This document shows, piece by piece, positions 24,471-32,749 of a stretch of 64,000 nt of DNA; the stretch's first letter is position 1; each line of letters starts with the position of its first letter. The notes under the pieces are model-generated. The model was given only the letters and a program-made list of their open reading frames with translations, was not told the DNA's origin and made no database searches. Both the position numbers and the translations under genes were made by a program. The stretch spans positions 1 to 64,000 of the forward strand of contig NZ_JARXXP010000005.1 of assembly GCF_029893965.1 (NCBI RefSeq), read 5' to 3'. This stretch comes from Paenibacillus sp. PastM-3 (GTDB lineage Bacteria > Bacillota > Bacilli > Paenibacillales > Paenibacillaceae).

Positions 24471-24597
24471 GCAAATGGGAATGCATGTGCACTTTAATTA
24501 TAATCATTTATTACATTGAACATTTTTCCATATTAGGATATTTTAAAGAAAGCTTAGCGATAAGCAAGCTCCGTACACGAAAGGGGATGTGATTTTA
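24471..24597 (+). other. 5' region before the leader ORF
   Basis: AT-rich gap after the lipoprotein gene. It must hold the promoter for the leader at 24598-24811; no single promoter could be assigned. Confidence 0.35.
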
Positions 24598-24630
24598 ATG
24601 GCAACTACTTATATGGTGGTTCGTTCATAG
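24598..24630 (+). CDS. Candidate 10-codon leader peptide (uORF)
   Basis: ATG at 24598 follows AAAGGGGATG and encodes MATTYMVVRS before TAG. It is the first element of a structured leader ending in a terminator-like hairpin at 24762-24811, about 300 bp ahead of an APH-like gene. The arrangement is that of ribosome-mediated attenuators of antibiotic-response genes, but this peptide does not match a leader I know. Confidence 0.5.
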   Translation: MATTYMVVRS

Positions 24631-24648
24631 AATCGAATAGCAGGCATA

Positions 24649-24811
24649 CACGAAAAACGCGGGATGTTGCCCGTATTCTTTGTGATGCCGTCCAAAGTAA
24701 CCTTTCGTGAAAATTGCTGTTTGCAGAATACGATGAGGATCGTATCTTTTGGTGCGTTCTGATGCCGTGCATTAGCAGTTTCTTAAGAGGCTGCTGGTCC
24801 GCGGCATTTTT
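24649..24811 (+). promoter_or_regulatory. Candidate attenuator: alternative hairpins and terminator
   Basis: Three hairpins follow the short ORF: CACGAAA (24649-24655) with TTTCGTG (24703-24709); ATACGAT / ATCGTAT around a GAGG loop (24728-24745); and a long terminator hairpin (24762-24807, arms ATGCCG / CGGCAT and AGCAG / CTGCT) followed by TTTTT. A second copy of GATGCCG at 24684-24690, inside the first stem, could pair with the terminator arm CGGCAT instead, giving an antiterminator form. Confidence 0.5.
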
Positions 24812-24830
24812 GCGTCCAAAAAACAACATT

Positions 24831-24942
24831 ATGAGCACTAATATGTTCAGGATAAATCAGGCTACCTGATTGACAAGCGGGCCCGAAAGAAAACATTAGC
24901 CATGCAGAGCAAGCAAACCAAGAAAATCGGGGGATGGAAAAA
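24831..24942 (+). pseudogene. Possible gene remnant between the leader and the APH-like gene
   Basis: After the terminator an ATG at 24831 reads MSTNMFRINQAT and then stops; removing two bases opens a Lys/Arg-rich run LIDKRARKKTLAMQSKQTKK that ends at the APH gene start. It could be the decayed or deleted remains of a resistance gene that the leader once served, but the length is too short to name a family. Confidence 0.3.
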
Positions 24943-25959
24943 ATGAAGATTACAATCGAAACATTAACATATGTCTTAAGCCGGCAGTTCAAGAAGGAGA
25001 TCATCTCAGCAGACTTCACTACTAAGTCTCTGCAGGGCGGTACTGTAGGAAATGTACAACTGGTAACTGGAACCGCTGAAACCTCTGACGGCGAGCAATT
25101 ATCATACCGTGTCGTGCTGAAAATCCAGAATAAATGGGAGCGCTACAGTGATCCTGGTTCATGGAGGCGGGAGTATGATCTCTATGCCTCTGATTTAGGG
25201 GCAACATTCACGGATCAATTCCGCTGGCCGGAATGTTATCACGCTGAAATGAATGCCGGGCAGAATGAATATCAGCTGTGGCTGGAATTCGTTGAAGGTG
25301 TATCCGGTTTAAACTTGACTGGGGACATGTACGAACAAGCTGCACTGGAGCTTGGCCGTTATCAGGGCAAGCTGTACGCGGAGCAGCCTGCTGTGCTGGA
25401 GCGTCTGACCAATTTGAGCCGGGCGGATCTCATGAAGAATACGTATCTGCATTACCGGTCATGGCCGCTCGTCTACGATTATATCCGTTCGGAGGATTGT
25501 GAATTTCCGCAGCATGTGCGGCAAATGCTTATTGCTATCGACGAGCATTCAGAGGAGATTTTCGCCCGCATTGAACAATTGCCTCTGATTCTGTGCCACC
25601 GGGATTTCTGGATCACCAACATCCTCTATGACGGAGGAACAATCGCGCTCATCGACTGGGATACCTCCGGATGGGGCTACCTGGGCGAGGACATCGCCAG
25701 CCTGCTTGCCGACGAAGTGGATCTTGATCACATGATCGAATACTACCAGCGGTGCGTCCCTGCGTATTATAGAGGTTTTGCAGAGCATGCGGATGCTCCC
25801 CCTGTGGCAGATCATTGCGTCTGCGAGCTGATCCTGATCATATTCGGGTACAGGCTTGTGGAAGGGTATCTGCATGCAAAGGACGAGGACGGGAAGGCGC
25901 TTAATCTCCAGACGCTTCAAAAAATCTATGAAATGAAGAGCACCCCTGTCCTGAGCTGA
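24943..25959 (+). CDS. Aminoglycoside phosphotransferase-like kinase
   Basis: About 338 aa; I prefer ATG at 24943 (eight bases after GGGGGATGG) over the ATG at 24934. The APH catalytic loop is CHRDFWITNIL near residue 222 and the metal-binding motif LIDWDTSGWGYLGEDIASL near 238. The fold matches proteins that phosphorylate antibiotics or small alcohols. Its short upstream leader and terminator suggest induced expression, which would fit an antibiotic-response role, but this is inference and no antibiotic can be named. Confidence 0.82.
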   Translation: MKITIETLTYVLSRQFKKEIISADFTTKSLQGGTVGNVQLVTGTAETSDGEQLSYRVVLKIQNKWERYSDPGSWRREYDLYASDLGATFTDQFRWPECYHAEMNAGQNEYQLWLEFVEGVSGLNLTGDMYEQAALELGRYQGKLYAEQPAVLERLTNLSRADLMKNTYLHYRSWPLVYDYIRSEDCEFPQHVRQMLIAIDEHSEEIFARIEQLPLILCHRDFWITNILYDGGTIALIDWDTSGWGYLGEDIASLLADEVDLDHMIEYYQRCVPAYYRGFAEHADAPPVADHCVCELILIIFGYRLVEGYLHAKDEDGKALNLQTLQKIYEMKSTPVLS

Positions 25960-25975
25960 CTCTTTAAGCTATAAA

Positions 25976-26020
25976 AAAACTCCGGATACCCGCGAATGCT
26001 GTGGGTTTCGGAGTTTCTTT
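25976..26020. terminator. Terminator between convergent APH-like and SMR genes
   Basis: Arms AAACTCCG and CGGAGTTT with an inner CCC/GGG pairing, T-rich on both strands (CTTTTT on +, AAAAAAA complement on -), so it can serve both transcripts. Confidence 0.9.
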
Positions 26021-26061
26021 TTCGCGAATAATAAAATAACTTCAAGAAAACAAACGTATGT

Positions 26062-26409
26062 TCACAGCTGCCCCTGCGTTGCCTTTTCCGGATGATTGGA
26101 AGAGTTCAGCAGTACCACACCGCCGATAATAGCCGCAATACCGATGAAAGACACGAAAGTGAACGGATCGCCCCACACCACCACACCAAGCAGGGCTGTA
26201 ATAGCCGTACCGACGCCCGACCAGACCGCGTAAGCAAAGCTTAACGGAATGACCCGCAGACTCATGGATAAGCTGTAAAAAGATAACCCCATCCCTACAA
26301 CTACCCCGAGGCCAGGCAGCAGATTCGTGAACCCGTCTGATAACTTAAGCATCGTTGTCCCGAATATTTCAAAGCAGATGGCCATAGCCAGGTATATGTA
26401 GCTTTTCAA
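26062..26409 (-). CDS. SMR family multidrug efflux subunit
   Basis: 115 aa four-helix small multidrug resistance protein. The start is TTG at 26407-26409, six bases after AAGGGGA; the frame stays open to 26469 but overlaps the upstream gene. Signature residues are the Glu in ICFEIFGTTMLK (helix 1) and AYAVWSGVGTA in helix 3, including the GVG dimerisation motif. It is paired with a second SMR gene, as in the YvdR/YvdS, YkkC/YkkD and EbrA/EbrB pairs, so the pump is probably an antiparallel heterodimer exporting cations or guanidinium-like compounds. Confidence 0.9.
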   Translation of the reverse strand: MKSYIYLAMAICFEIFGTTMLKLSDGFTNLLPGLGVVVGMGLSFYSLSMSLRVIPLSFAYAVWSGVGTAITALLGVVVWGDPFTFVSFIGIAAIIGGVVLLNSSNHPEKATQGQL

Positions 26410-26446
26410 TTGAATCCCCTTCCTCTTCTTTTCCCGTAAAAATAAA

Positions 26447-26776
26447 TCAATGTGTTCCGCCCGCAGCAAGCTTCAGTGTAATAACACCGCCGATAATCAG
26501 CAGCAGACCCAGTATTTTTTTACGATTAAGCCGTTCTTTATAAAAGAATACTCCAACCATAGCCGTTAACGCCGTACCCGCCCCGGACCAGATCGCATAA
26601 GCCGTACCGAGTGAGATCGACTGCAGCGCCAGAGACAGAAAGTAAAAGGCCGAGCCGAGTCCAGCTACCACCCCGAGAGATGGATATAGCCGTCTGAAGC
26701 CGTTGGATAATTTGAGCAGCGAGCTGCCGCAGACCTCTGACACAATGGCAACAGCCAATAAAATAAAGGGGTTCAC
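26447..26776 (-). CDS. SMR family multidrug efflux subunit (partner)
   Basis: 109 aa, four hydrophobic helices. The essential Glu is in AIVSEVCGSSLLKLSNGF (helix 1, near residue 13) and the packing motif AYAIWSGAGTALTA is in helix 3. Start ATG at the end of the frame lies 13 bp after the TetR gene stop. With the next gene it forms a two-subunit SMR pump under the TetR regulator, the same order as B. subtilis yvdT-yvdS-yvdR. Confidence 0.9.
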   Translation of the reverse strand: MNPFILLAVAIVSEVCGSSLLKLSNGFRRLYPSLGVVAGLGSAFYFLSLALQSISLGTAYAIWSGAGTALTAMVGVFFYKERLNRKKILGLLLIIGGVITLKLAAGGTH

Positions 26777-26789
26777 AATCCTCTTCCTC

Positions 26790-27332
26790 CTACACCGTCA
26801 TTTTAAGCAGTTCCCGTATGACCTGTTCGCGCAGCTCCGCATCCAGTTTCCCTAAACTGAACATTTCAGAGAACCACAGGCCGTCGGCAGCGAGCCGTAC
26901 AATGGTTGACCGCACGGGGTCGATCCCGTCGTTTTCAATGTCTTTTTGCCAAAGCGCATACTGCTCCTGCAGCTTCCCCAGCAGCTCCGGTTTGCTGAAA
27001 AGCGCCGCGGTCAGCGCCGTGCTGATCCCGTTCCCATCCTTGATATCACACGCCACAGATTCCGTGTATGCCCTGCTCCACTTGCCTTCATTAACAGCTG
27101 AAACCGCGGCCCGTTCCTGGACATCGGTTACGAACCCGTCCGTCAGCTCATCGACCAGCCCCTGAATCAAGGCATTTTTATTCGGAAAATGGTGCAGCAG
27201 CCCGCCCTTGCTGACGCCGGCCTCTCTGGCTACCGCTTCGAGCGTAAGCTTCTCCACCCCCTGGCTCCTGATGATTGAGGATGCGGCGTTCAATATGACT
27301 CCGCGTTTAGAATTAACGTTCAATGGATTCAC
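26790..27332 (-). CDS. TetR family regulator of the SMR pump
   Basis: 180 aa. N-terminal helix-turn-helix at about residues 14-58 (LTLEAVAREAGVSKGGLLHHFPNKNAL). The C-terminal ligand domain carries the TetR_C-like pattern ADGLWFSEMFSLGKLD near 150. It is first in the operon tetR-smr-smr. A perfect palindrome just upstream (27348-27361) is its probable operator, giving autoregulated drug-responsive control. Confidence 0.9.
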   Translation of the reverse strand: MNPLNVNSKRGVILNAASSIIRSQGVEKLTLEAVAREAGVSKGGLLHHFPNKNALIQGLVDELTDGFVTDVQERAAVSAVNEGKWSRAYTESVACDIKDGNGISTALTAALFSKPELLGKLQEQYALWQKDIENDGIDPVRSTIVRLAADGLWFSEMFSLGKLDAELREQVIRELLKMTV

Positions 27333-27347
27333 CTCTGAATTTACTAT

Positions 27348-27361
27348 ACCGTCTGGACGGT
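27348..27361 (-). promoter_or_regulatory. TetR operator before the SMR operon
   Basis: Perfect 14-bp palindrome ACCGTCTGGACGGT, 15 bp upstream of the regulator start, with AT flanks that could form its -10 region. Confidence 0.75.
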
Positions 27362-27467
27362 TTAGGCGTCAAATAAAAAAGCATGTATCATTTGCCGCTG
27401 AAACGCTGCAGAATAATGGCGGATAATTGAGATCATAGTGTTGTACAGCCTGGAACGGAGGGATATG

Positions 27468-27992
27468 ATGAAGGATTTCCAAGTGGAGCTTTGGCTCAGA
27501 GAAGCACGAATGGAGGACAGCGTACTCGTCACTAAATTAATCAGAGAGTCGTTTCAAGCCCAGGCGCAGCAGCTCGGTCTGACTGAAGCTGAATATCCGC
27601 ATTATGTGGCTTTTGAGCGGGAAAAAGACTCGAGAGAGCGGATTATCGACACCACTGTTGTTGTGTTATACCATTTGTCTAATGTACCCATTGGAACTAT
27701 CGGATATTATGCAGAAGGGAATAACGGGATCATAGAACGCCTGGCAATCCTGCCCGCCTATCGAGGACGTTCCTACGGTAAAGAGCTGCTGCAAAGCGCA
27801 GAGAATGATTTATTTGCTGTACACGATTGCCAGACTGTCTCGATTTCGATTGCCGCCTGCTTCGAAAAGCTCCAGCGTTATTATGAATCCATGAAGTATG
27901 TGGCTATTGAGAAAAAGAAGTACCCTTCACTGCCGTTTGAAGTCCTCCATATGCAAAAAACCTTGGATTCGTGGCGCAGATTCTACGAATAA
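27468..27992 (+). CDS. GNAT family N-acetyltransferase
   Basis: About 174 aa; ATG at 27468 is preferred because GGAGGG at 27457-27462 is well spaced for it. GNAT fold: the acetyl-CoA loop motif is ERLAILPAYRGRSYGKELLQ near residues 93-112 (Q/RxxGxG/A variant, RGRSYG). The first strand-helix starts LREARMEDSVLVTKLIRESF. Substrate unknown. It is divergent from the SMR operon and ended by a strong terminator. Confidence 0.88.
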   Translation: MKDFQVELWLREARMEDSVLVTKLIRESFQAQAQQLGLTEAEYPHYVAFEREKDSRERIIDTTVVVLYHLSNVPIGTIGYYAEGNNGIIERLAILPAYRGRSYGKELLQSAENDLFAVHDCQTVSISIAACFEKLQRYYESMKYVAIEKKKYPSLPFEVLHMQKTLDSWRRFYE

Positions 27993-27995
27993 ACA

Positions 27996-28049
27996 GCGGC
28001 TGCCCGCCGGGCTCTTGTCTGTCAAAGTCAAGTCCCGGCGGGCAGCCGC
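27996..28049. terminator. Strong hairpin terminator between convergent genes
   Basis: Perfect 16-bp inverted repeat GCGGCTGCCCGCCGGG / CCCGGCGGGCAGCCGC, four bases after the GNAT stop and ahead of the end of the ABC exporter operon. Confidence 0.85.
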
Positions 28050-28104
28050 CTGTATTTATTTAATGAAATTTGTAATCCTGCAGGGTTCGGCCCCCCTGAC
28101 CACG

Positions 28105-29844
28105 TTATACCGCCGCAAACTGGCTGTTATACAGCTTCGCATAATGTCCGCCGCTGGCCAGCAGCCCCTCATGAGTGCCGCTCTCGACAATATCCCCGTC
28201 CTTCATGTAGAGGATAATATCCGACTCGCGGATCGTTGACAGCCGGTGGGCGATGACGAAGCTGGTCCGGCCGGAGATCATCTTCAGAAAAGCCTTCTGG
28301 ATGCGTATCTCAGTCAGCGTATCAATGCTGCTGGTCGCTTCATCAAGAATCAGCATCGGCGGATCAGCCAGCATGACGCGGGCGATCGTCAACAGTTGCT
28401 TCTGCCCTTGGGACAGATTGTCCCCGGAGCCGCTTATCTTTGTCGCGTAGCCCTCGGGCAGCCGCTTGATGAAGCTGTGGGCGCTCGCTGCTTTGGCCGC
28501 AGCCATAACCTCATCATCACTCGCCCCCGGTTTGCCGTAGGCGATATTGTCGCGGATCGAGCCGCCGAACAGCCACGTATCCTGGAGAACCATCCCGAAG
28601 TTCTGCCGGAGGCTGTCACGGGTGATGTGATTGATATCCATACCGTCAATACGGATGCTGCCGCTGTCCACATCATAGAAGCGCATCAGCAGATTAACGA
28701 GCGTCGTCTTCCCTGCTCCTGTCTGGCCGACTATGGCTACGCGGGTACCCGGCTTCACTTCCAGGCTGAAATTACGGATCAGCGGCCGTTCCGGCGTATA
28801 AGCAAAGCTTACCCTGTCAAAAGTGATTGTCCCCTGGCTTGCGCCCAGCACATGAGCGTCCGGCGCATCCGGCGTTTCAGGCACCATATCAAGAATCTGG
28901 AAGACCCGCTGGGCAGAAGCTGTCGCTGACTGCAGCTGGGTGATGACACCGGTGATTTCATTAAACGGCTTGGCGAACAGATTGGAGTAGATCAGGAAGC
29001 TCGACAGGTCCCCCACCGAGAAATGCCCCCCGATAACCAGCGCACTGCCGATCATAGCAATGACCGAAAAAGTAATATTATTGACCAGCCGGGTTGTCGG
29101 ATTGGCCAGGGAGCCGTAGAACTGTGATTTAACCCCGGTCTGATACAGCTCATTGTTGCGTTCAGAAAAGTGGGCAAAGGAGCGGTCCTCGTAATGGTAG
29201 GCCTGCACGACCTTTTGCCCGCCGACAATCTCCTCCACATAGCCGTTCAGCCCGCCGAGAATTTTGGCCTGCTCGCGGAACAGCTTCTGAGAGCGGGTGG
29301 TAATGAATCTGGCGACAAAATATGTCACAGGTGCCGACAGGAGCACTACTACAGTCATAACAGGGCTGATATAGAGCATCAGGCCGATTGCACCGGCAAT
29401 AGTGACAATACCGGTCAGCAGTGTCGAGAAGCCCTGCAGCAGTCCGTCAGAGACGGCATCCATATCATTGACAAACCGGCTGATGCTGTCGCCCTGCGGA
29501 TGATTGTCATGGAATTTGAGCGGCAGCGTATCCAGCTTATCGAATAAGTCACGGCGCAGATCATAGACCGTTCTGTAGGCGATTTTGTTGGTGTAATAGG
29601 TCAGGAGCCAGCCGAAAAAGCTGCCGGCAGCATACACGGCGCCGAGAATCAGCAGCAGCCGGAGAATTTCCGGAAAATCGACATTGTCCGGCCCGATCAT
29701 CCGGTCGATTGTCCGCCCGATCAGGAGCGGGCCAATCAGACTGGCGGCCACGCTCAGGATGGCGCAGATCACGGCACTGGCAGACATGCTCCGGTATTGT
29801 CTCGTATAGTTCAGCAGCCTCTTCCATGTCTCGTTGGTATTCAT
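28105..29844 (-). CDS. ABC exporter half, catalytic subunit
   Basis: 579 aa with six membrane helices (to about residue 310) and a C-terminal ATPase. Walker A GQTGAGKTT, the degenerate signature LSQGQKQ, Walker B LILDEATSSID with the catalytic Glu, and the H-loop His in IAHRLSTI are seen. It overlaps the upstream exporter gene by four bases (ATGA at 29841-29844), so both are made together as a heterodimeric drug or lipid exporter, in the style of BmrCD, LmrCD or YfiBC. A divergent LysR gene upstream may control it. Confidence 0.93.
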   Translation of the reverse strand: MNTNETWKRLLNYTRQYRSMSASAVICAILSVAASLIGPLLIGRTIDRMIGPDNVDFPEILRLLLILGAVYAAGSFFGWLLTYYTNKIAYRTVYDLRRDLFDKLDTLPLKFHDNHPQGDSISRFVNDMDAVSDGLLQGFSTLLTGIVTIAGAIGLMLYISPVMTVVVLLSAPVTYFVARFITTRSQKLFREQAKILGGLNGYVEEIVGGQKVVQAYHYEDRSFAHFSERNNELYQTGVKSQFYGSLANPTTRLVNNITFSVIAMIGSALVIGGHFSVGDLSSFLIYSNLFAKPFNEITGVITQLQSATASAQRVFQILDMVPETPDAPDAHVLGASQGTITFDRVSFAYTPERPLIRNFSLEVKPGTRVAIVGQTGAGKTTLVNLLMRFYDVDSGSIRIDGMDINHITRDSLRQNFGMVLQDTWLFGGSIRDNIAYGKPGASDDEVMAAAKAASAHSFIKRLPEGYATKISGSGDNLSQGQKQLLTIARVMLADPPMLILDEATSSIDTLTEIRIQKAFLKMISGRTSFVIAHRLSTIRESDIILYMKDGDIVESGTHEGLLASGGHYAKLYNSQFAAV

Positions 29845-31580
29845 TGCGCCACCTCCTGGCTGGACAGCTGTGATTCGCAGATTTCCCGGTAGACCCCGCA
29901 GGATGCAAGCAGCTGCTCATGGGTGCCGGTTCCGGCGATCCGTCCCTCGTCAAAGACGATAATCTGATCCGCCTGCTGCACCGTGCTGACACGCTGAGAT
30001 ACGAGCAGCACCGTCATATCCCGCCCGTACTCCTTAAGCGCCTTGCGGAGTGCGGCATCTGTTGCAAAATCCAGCGCACTGGAGGAATCGTCCAAAATCA
30101 GAATAGGCGGACGGCCGACCACGGCCCGGGCGATCGTCAGACGCTGCTTCTGGCCGCCTGACAGATTCAGACCGCCCCGGGCTACCGGCGTTTCCAGCCC
30201 TTCCGGCAGCCTGCTGATGAACTCCTCCGCCTGGGCCACCGCAGCAGCCTGCAGCAGCTCATCACGGGTGGCATCCTGCTTGCCCCAGCGGATATTATCG
30301 GCGATCGTACCGGTGAACAGCAGCGCTTTTTGCGGTACGATGCCGATCAGGCTCCGCAGCTGCTCCAGCGGGTAATCCTTGACGTTCACCCCTCTGACCC
30401 GGATATTCCCTTGAACGGTATCATAGAAGCGCGGAATCAGGTTAACGAACGTCGACTTGCCGGAGCCTGTACTGCCGATCAGCCCGACTGTCTGGCCTTG
30501 GCTTATCTTTACCGTAATGTCCTCAAGCGCAAGCTCACCGGTACGGTTATAGCCGAAGGAGACATGCTCGAAGGAGATAACCGGAACGTCAGAGGGTGCT
30601 GCAGCAGAAATCGCCTTGTTCCCTTCATCCGGAACCGAGGTGGCTGCGGCCAAAACTTCGTTAACCCGGTTAGCGGAGGATGAGGCCTTAGTAAACAGAA
30701 TTACCAGATTCGATACGACGATCAGGGCCAGCAGGATCTGGGTGACATAGTTGATAAAAGCGATGATCTCCCCCTGCGAGAGGCGTCCGGCGTCGATGTG
30801 CCAGCCGCCTGCCCAAAGGATGGCGATAATCGCCGCATTGACGACCAGTGTCGTCATCGGTCCGAGCCAGGCGGCTATGCGGGAGACCCGGATCGCTGTC
30901 TCCGTCAGGTCATCTGACGCCGCTGCAAAACGCTCCTTCTCGCGGCGCGACTTCGCAAACGCACGGATAACGCGGATACCGGACAGATTTTCGCTCAGCA
31001 CCAGCGCCAGATGATCCAGCTTCTGCTGGTATTTGCGGTAGAGCGGGCTGCTGCGGGTGATAATAAAGTACAGGATCACCCCGAACACCGGTGTTGCCGC
31101 CAGCAGAATCAGCGACAGCCGGAAATCAAGAATCATCGCCATGATGATCGCCCCGATGCAGATGAACGGCGCACGGACTACCAGCCGGATCAGCATCGCT
31201 ACGGCCAGCTGCAGCTGGTTCACGTCATTGGTGATCCGGTTGATCAAGGACGGTGTTCCCAGCTTATCCAGCTCTGCGTAGGAGAGCGAGGATACATGCT
31301 TGAACATCTTATTGCGCAGCGATGTGCCGAAGCCCTGTGAAGCACGGGCGGCATAATACTGGCAGACCATGGAGCAGCCGAAGCCCAGCAAGGTCATGAG
31401 AAGCATCAGTCCGCCCATCCGGTATACATAGGCGCTATCCTGGTTGCCGATGCCGTTGTTGACAATCAGTGCAACAACAGTCGGCAGCAGCAGCTCCAGT
31501 ATCGCTTCGAGCAGCTTGAAGATTGGACCGATGATCACCTCTTTTTTGTACGGTTTCAGAAAAACAGCAATTTTAAACAT
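29841..31580 (-). CDS. ABC exporter half, degenerate-site subunit
   Basis: 579 aa, six membrane helices and an ATPase domain. Walker A GSTGSGKST and the signature LSGGQKQR are normal, but the catalytic Glu of Walker B is replaced by Asp (LILDDSSSALD) and the H-loop His by Gln (VSQRVSTV). Together with its normal partner this gives one competent and one degenerate ATP site, as in asymmetric heterodimeric exporters. First gene of the two-gene operon. Homologs are named yfiB, bmrC or similar; I cannot choose. Confidence 0.93.
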   Translation of the reverse strand: MFKIAVFLKPYKKEVIIGPIFKLLEAILELLLPTVVALIVNNGIGNQDSAYVYRMGGLMLLMTLLGFGCSMVCQYYAARASQGFGTSLRNKMFKHVSSLSYAELDKLGTPSLINRITNDVNQLQLAVAMLIRLVVRAPFICIGAIIMAMILDFRLSLILLAATPVFGVILYFIITRSSPLYRKYQQKLDHLALVLSENLSGIRVIRAFAKSRREKERFAAASDDLTETAIRVSRIAAWLGPMTTLVVNAAIIAILWAGGWHIDAGRLSQGEIIAFINYVTQILLALIVVSNLVILFTKASSSANRVNEVLAAATSVPDEGNKAISAAAPSDVPVISFEHVSFGYNRTGELALEDITVKISQGQTVGLIGSTGSGKSTFVNLIPRFYDTVQGNIRVRGVNVKDYPLEQLRSLIGIVPQKALLFTGTIADNIRWGKQDATRDELLQAAAVAQAEEFISRLPEGLETPVARGGLNLSGGQKQRLTIARAVVGRPPILILDDSSSALDFATDAALRKALKEYGRDMTVLLVSQRVSTVQQADQIIVFDEGRIAGTGTHEQLLASCGVYREICESQLSSQEVAQ

Positions 31581-31681
31581 AAGTACTCACCAGCCTATAC
31601 AGTATGTAACCTCTATGCAACTTCTAGAAGACCCGTTATGATTATGTCATATCTGCTACCATATTAATAATATTGGTTTCA

Positions 31682-31694
31682 TATCTCTGAGATA
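31682..31694. promoter_or_regulatory. Candidate LysR operator between ABC exporter and LysR genes
   Basis: Perfect 13-bp palindrome TATCTCTGAGATA in the divergent intergenic region, with TTTCGTATG repeats nearby. T-N11-A-like symmetry fits a LysR-type site. Confidence 0.5.
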
Positions 31695-31734
31695 CGTATT
31701 TCGTATGTCAGAATAATTTTGCAGGAGGTTAATG

Positions 31735-32604
31735 ATGGATATCCGTCAACTGAAATATTTTCTGGCCATTGCCGAGGAAGGACAGATTACGTCTGCCGCC
31801 AGGCGGCTGCAGATGGCCCAGCCGCCGCTCAGCCAGCAGCTGAAGCTGCTGGAGGAGGAGCTTGGGGTAAAGCTCGTGAAACGCGGCCCGCGCAGCGTGC
31901 AGCTTACCGAAGCCGGGATGATCCTGCGCGGCCGGGCACAGCAGATTCTGGAGCTGGCTGATTCGACGACACGTGAGCTGAAGGATTATGTGAAGGGCGT
32001 GTCCGGCACACTCTCCATCGGCACCGTCTCCTCCTCTGCCGCCACCCTGCTGCAGGAACGGCTGCTGGATTTCCATCAGCTCTATTCCGGCGTGAAGTTT
32101 GAAATTCATGAAGGCAATACGTTCCGGGTTCTCGATCTGCTCAGCAAAGGCATCGTCGAGGTTGGAATCGTCCGCACCCCGTTCAGCAGCATCGGGCTGG
32201 AATGTATATATACGGCATCAGAACCTATGATTGCCGTGATGTCACCCGATTATGACTGGAGTGAAGAAAGAACCGCCATCGAAATTGGCGAGCTGCAGCA
32301 CCAGCCGCTCATTGTGTACCGCAGGTTTGAGCAGCTGATCCGCGAGACCTGTCTGGAGCACGGCTTTGATCCGCAGTTTTTCTGCATGAATGATGATGCC
32401 CGTACGACCCTGCTGTGGGCCAACGCCGGGCTTGGCATCGGGATTATTCCCAGATCTGCTTACAGCCTTGCCGCCAACGGCAATCTGGTTCTCAAGGAGA
32501 TCCGCAGCGACTCCCTCAATACACGGGTTGCGGCCGTCTGGATGAAGGATAAATACCTGTCCGCACTGGCCGTGAAGTTTATTGAGAATTTCCGGGAGGG
32601 GTAA
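31735..32604 (+). CDS. LysR family transcriptional regulator
   Basis: About 289 aa; of two tandem ATGs, 31735 is better spaced from AGGAGG (31723-31728). N-terminal winged helix (RQLKYFLAIAEEGQITSAARRLQMAQPPLSQQLKLLE) and a substrate-binding domain from about residue 88. It is divergent from the ABC exporter operon and is its probable regulator; the effector is unknown. A terminator follows at 32670-32703. Confidence 0.9.
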   Translation: MDIRQLKYFLAIAEEGQITSAARRLQMAQPPLSQQLKLLEEELGVKLVKRGPRSVQLTEAGMILRGRAQQILELADSTTRELKDYVKGVSGTLSIGTVSSSAATLLQERLLDFHQLYSGVKFEIHEGNTFRVLDLLSKGIVEVGIVRTPFSSIGLECIYTASEPMIAVMSPDYDWSEERTAIEIGELQHQPLIVYRRFEQLIRETCLEHGFDPQFFCMNDDARTTLLWANAGLGIGIIPRSAYSLAANGNLVLKEIRSDSLNTRVAAVWMKDKYLSALAVKFIENFREG

Positions 32605-32669
32605 ACATGGGGCTTGGGGACTGCCGTATGCATTTACTATTGCGGAACTATGCCAGGACGAAACATACA

Positions 32670-32703
32670 AAAACCCGCCCCGGCAGCGCCGGAAGCGGGT
32701 TTT
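32670..32703. terminator. Terminator shared by the LysR gene and htpG
   Basis: Arms AAAACCCGC and GCGGGTTTT with an inner CCGGC/GCCGG pair; T-runs on both strands serve the + strand LysR gene and the convergent htpG. Confidence 0.9.
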
Positions 32704-32749
32704 ATCTTTTACAGCCACTCTACAGCAGCAGAAAGCTGCCGCTTAAGCA

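Noticed and set aside
24605..24838. Minus-strand 77-residue frame covering the leader
   Set aside because: It has no ribosome-binding site and covers the uORF and hairpins, which fit a + strand role better.
28246..28929. 227-residue + strand frame opposite the ABC exporter gene
   Set aside because: Antisense shadow of the ATPase domain; many rare codon-like runs and no start site.
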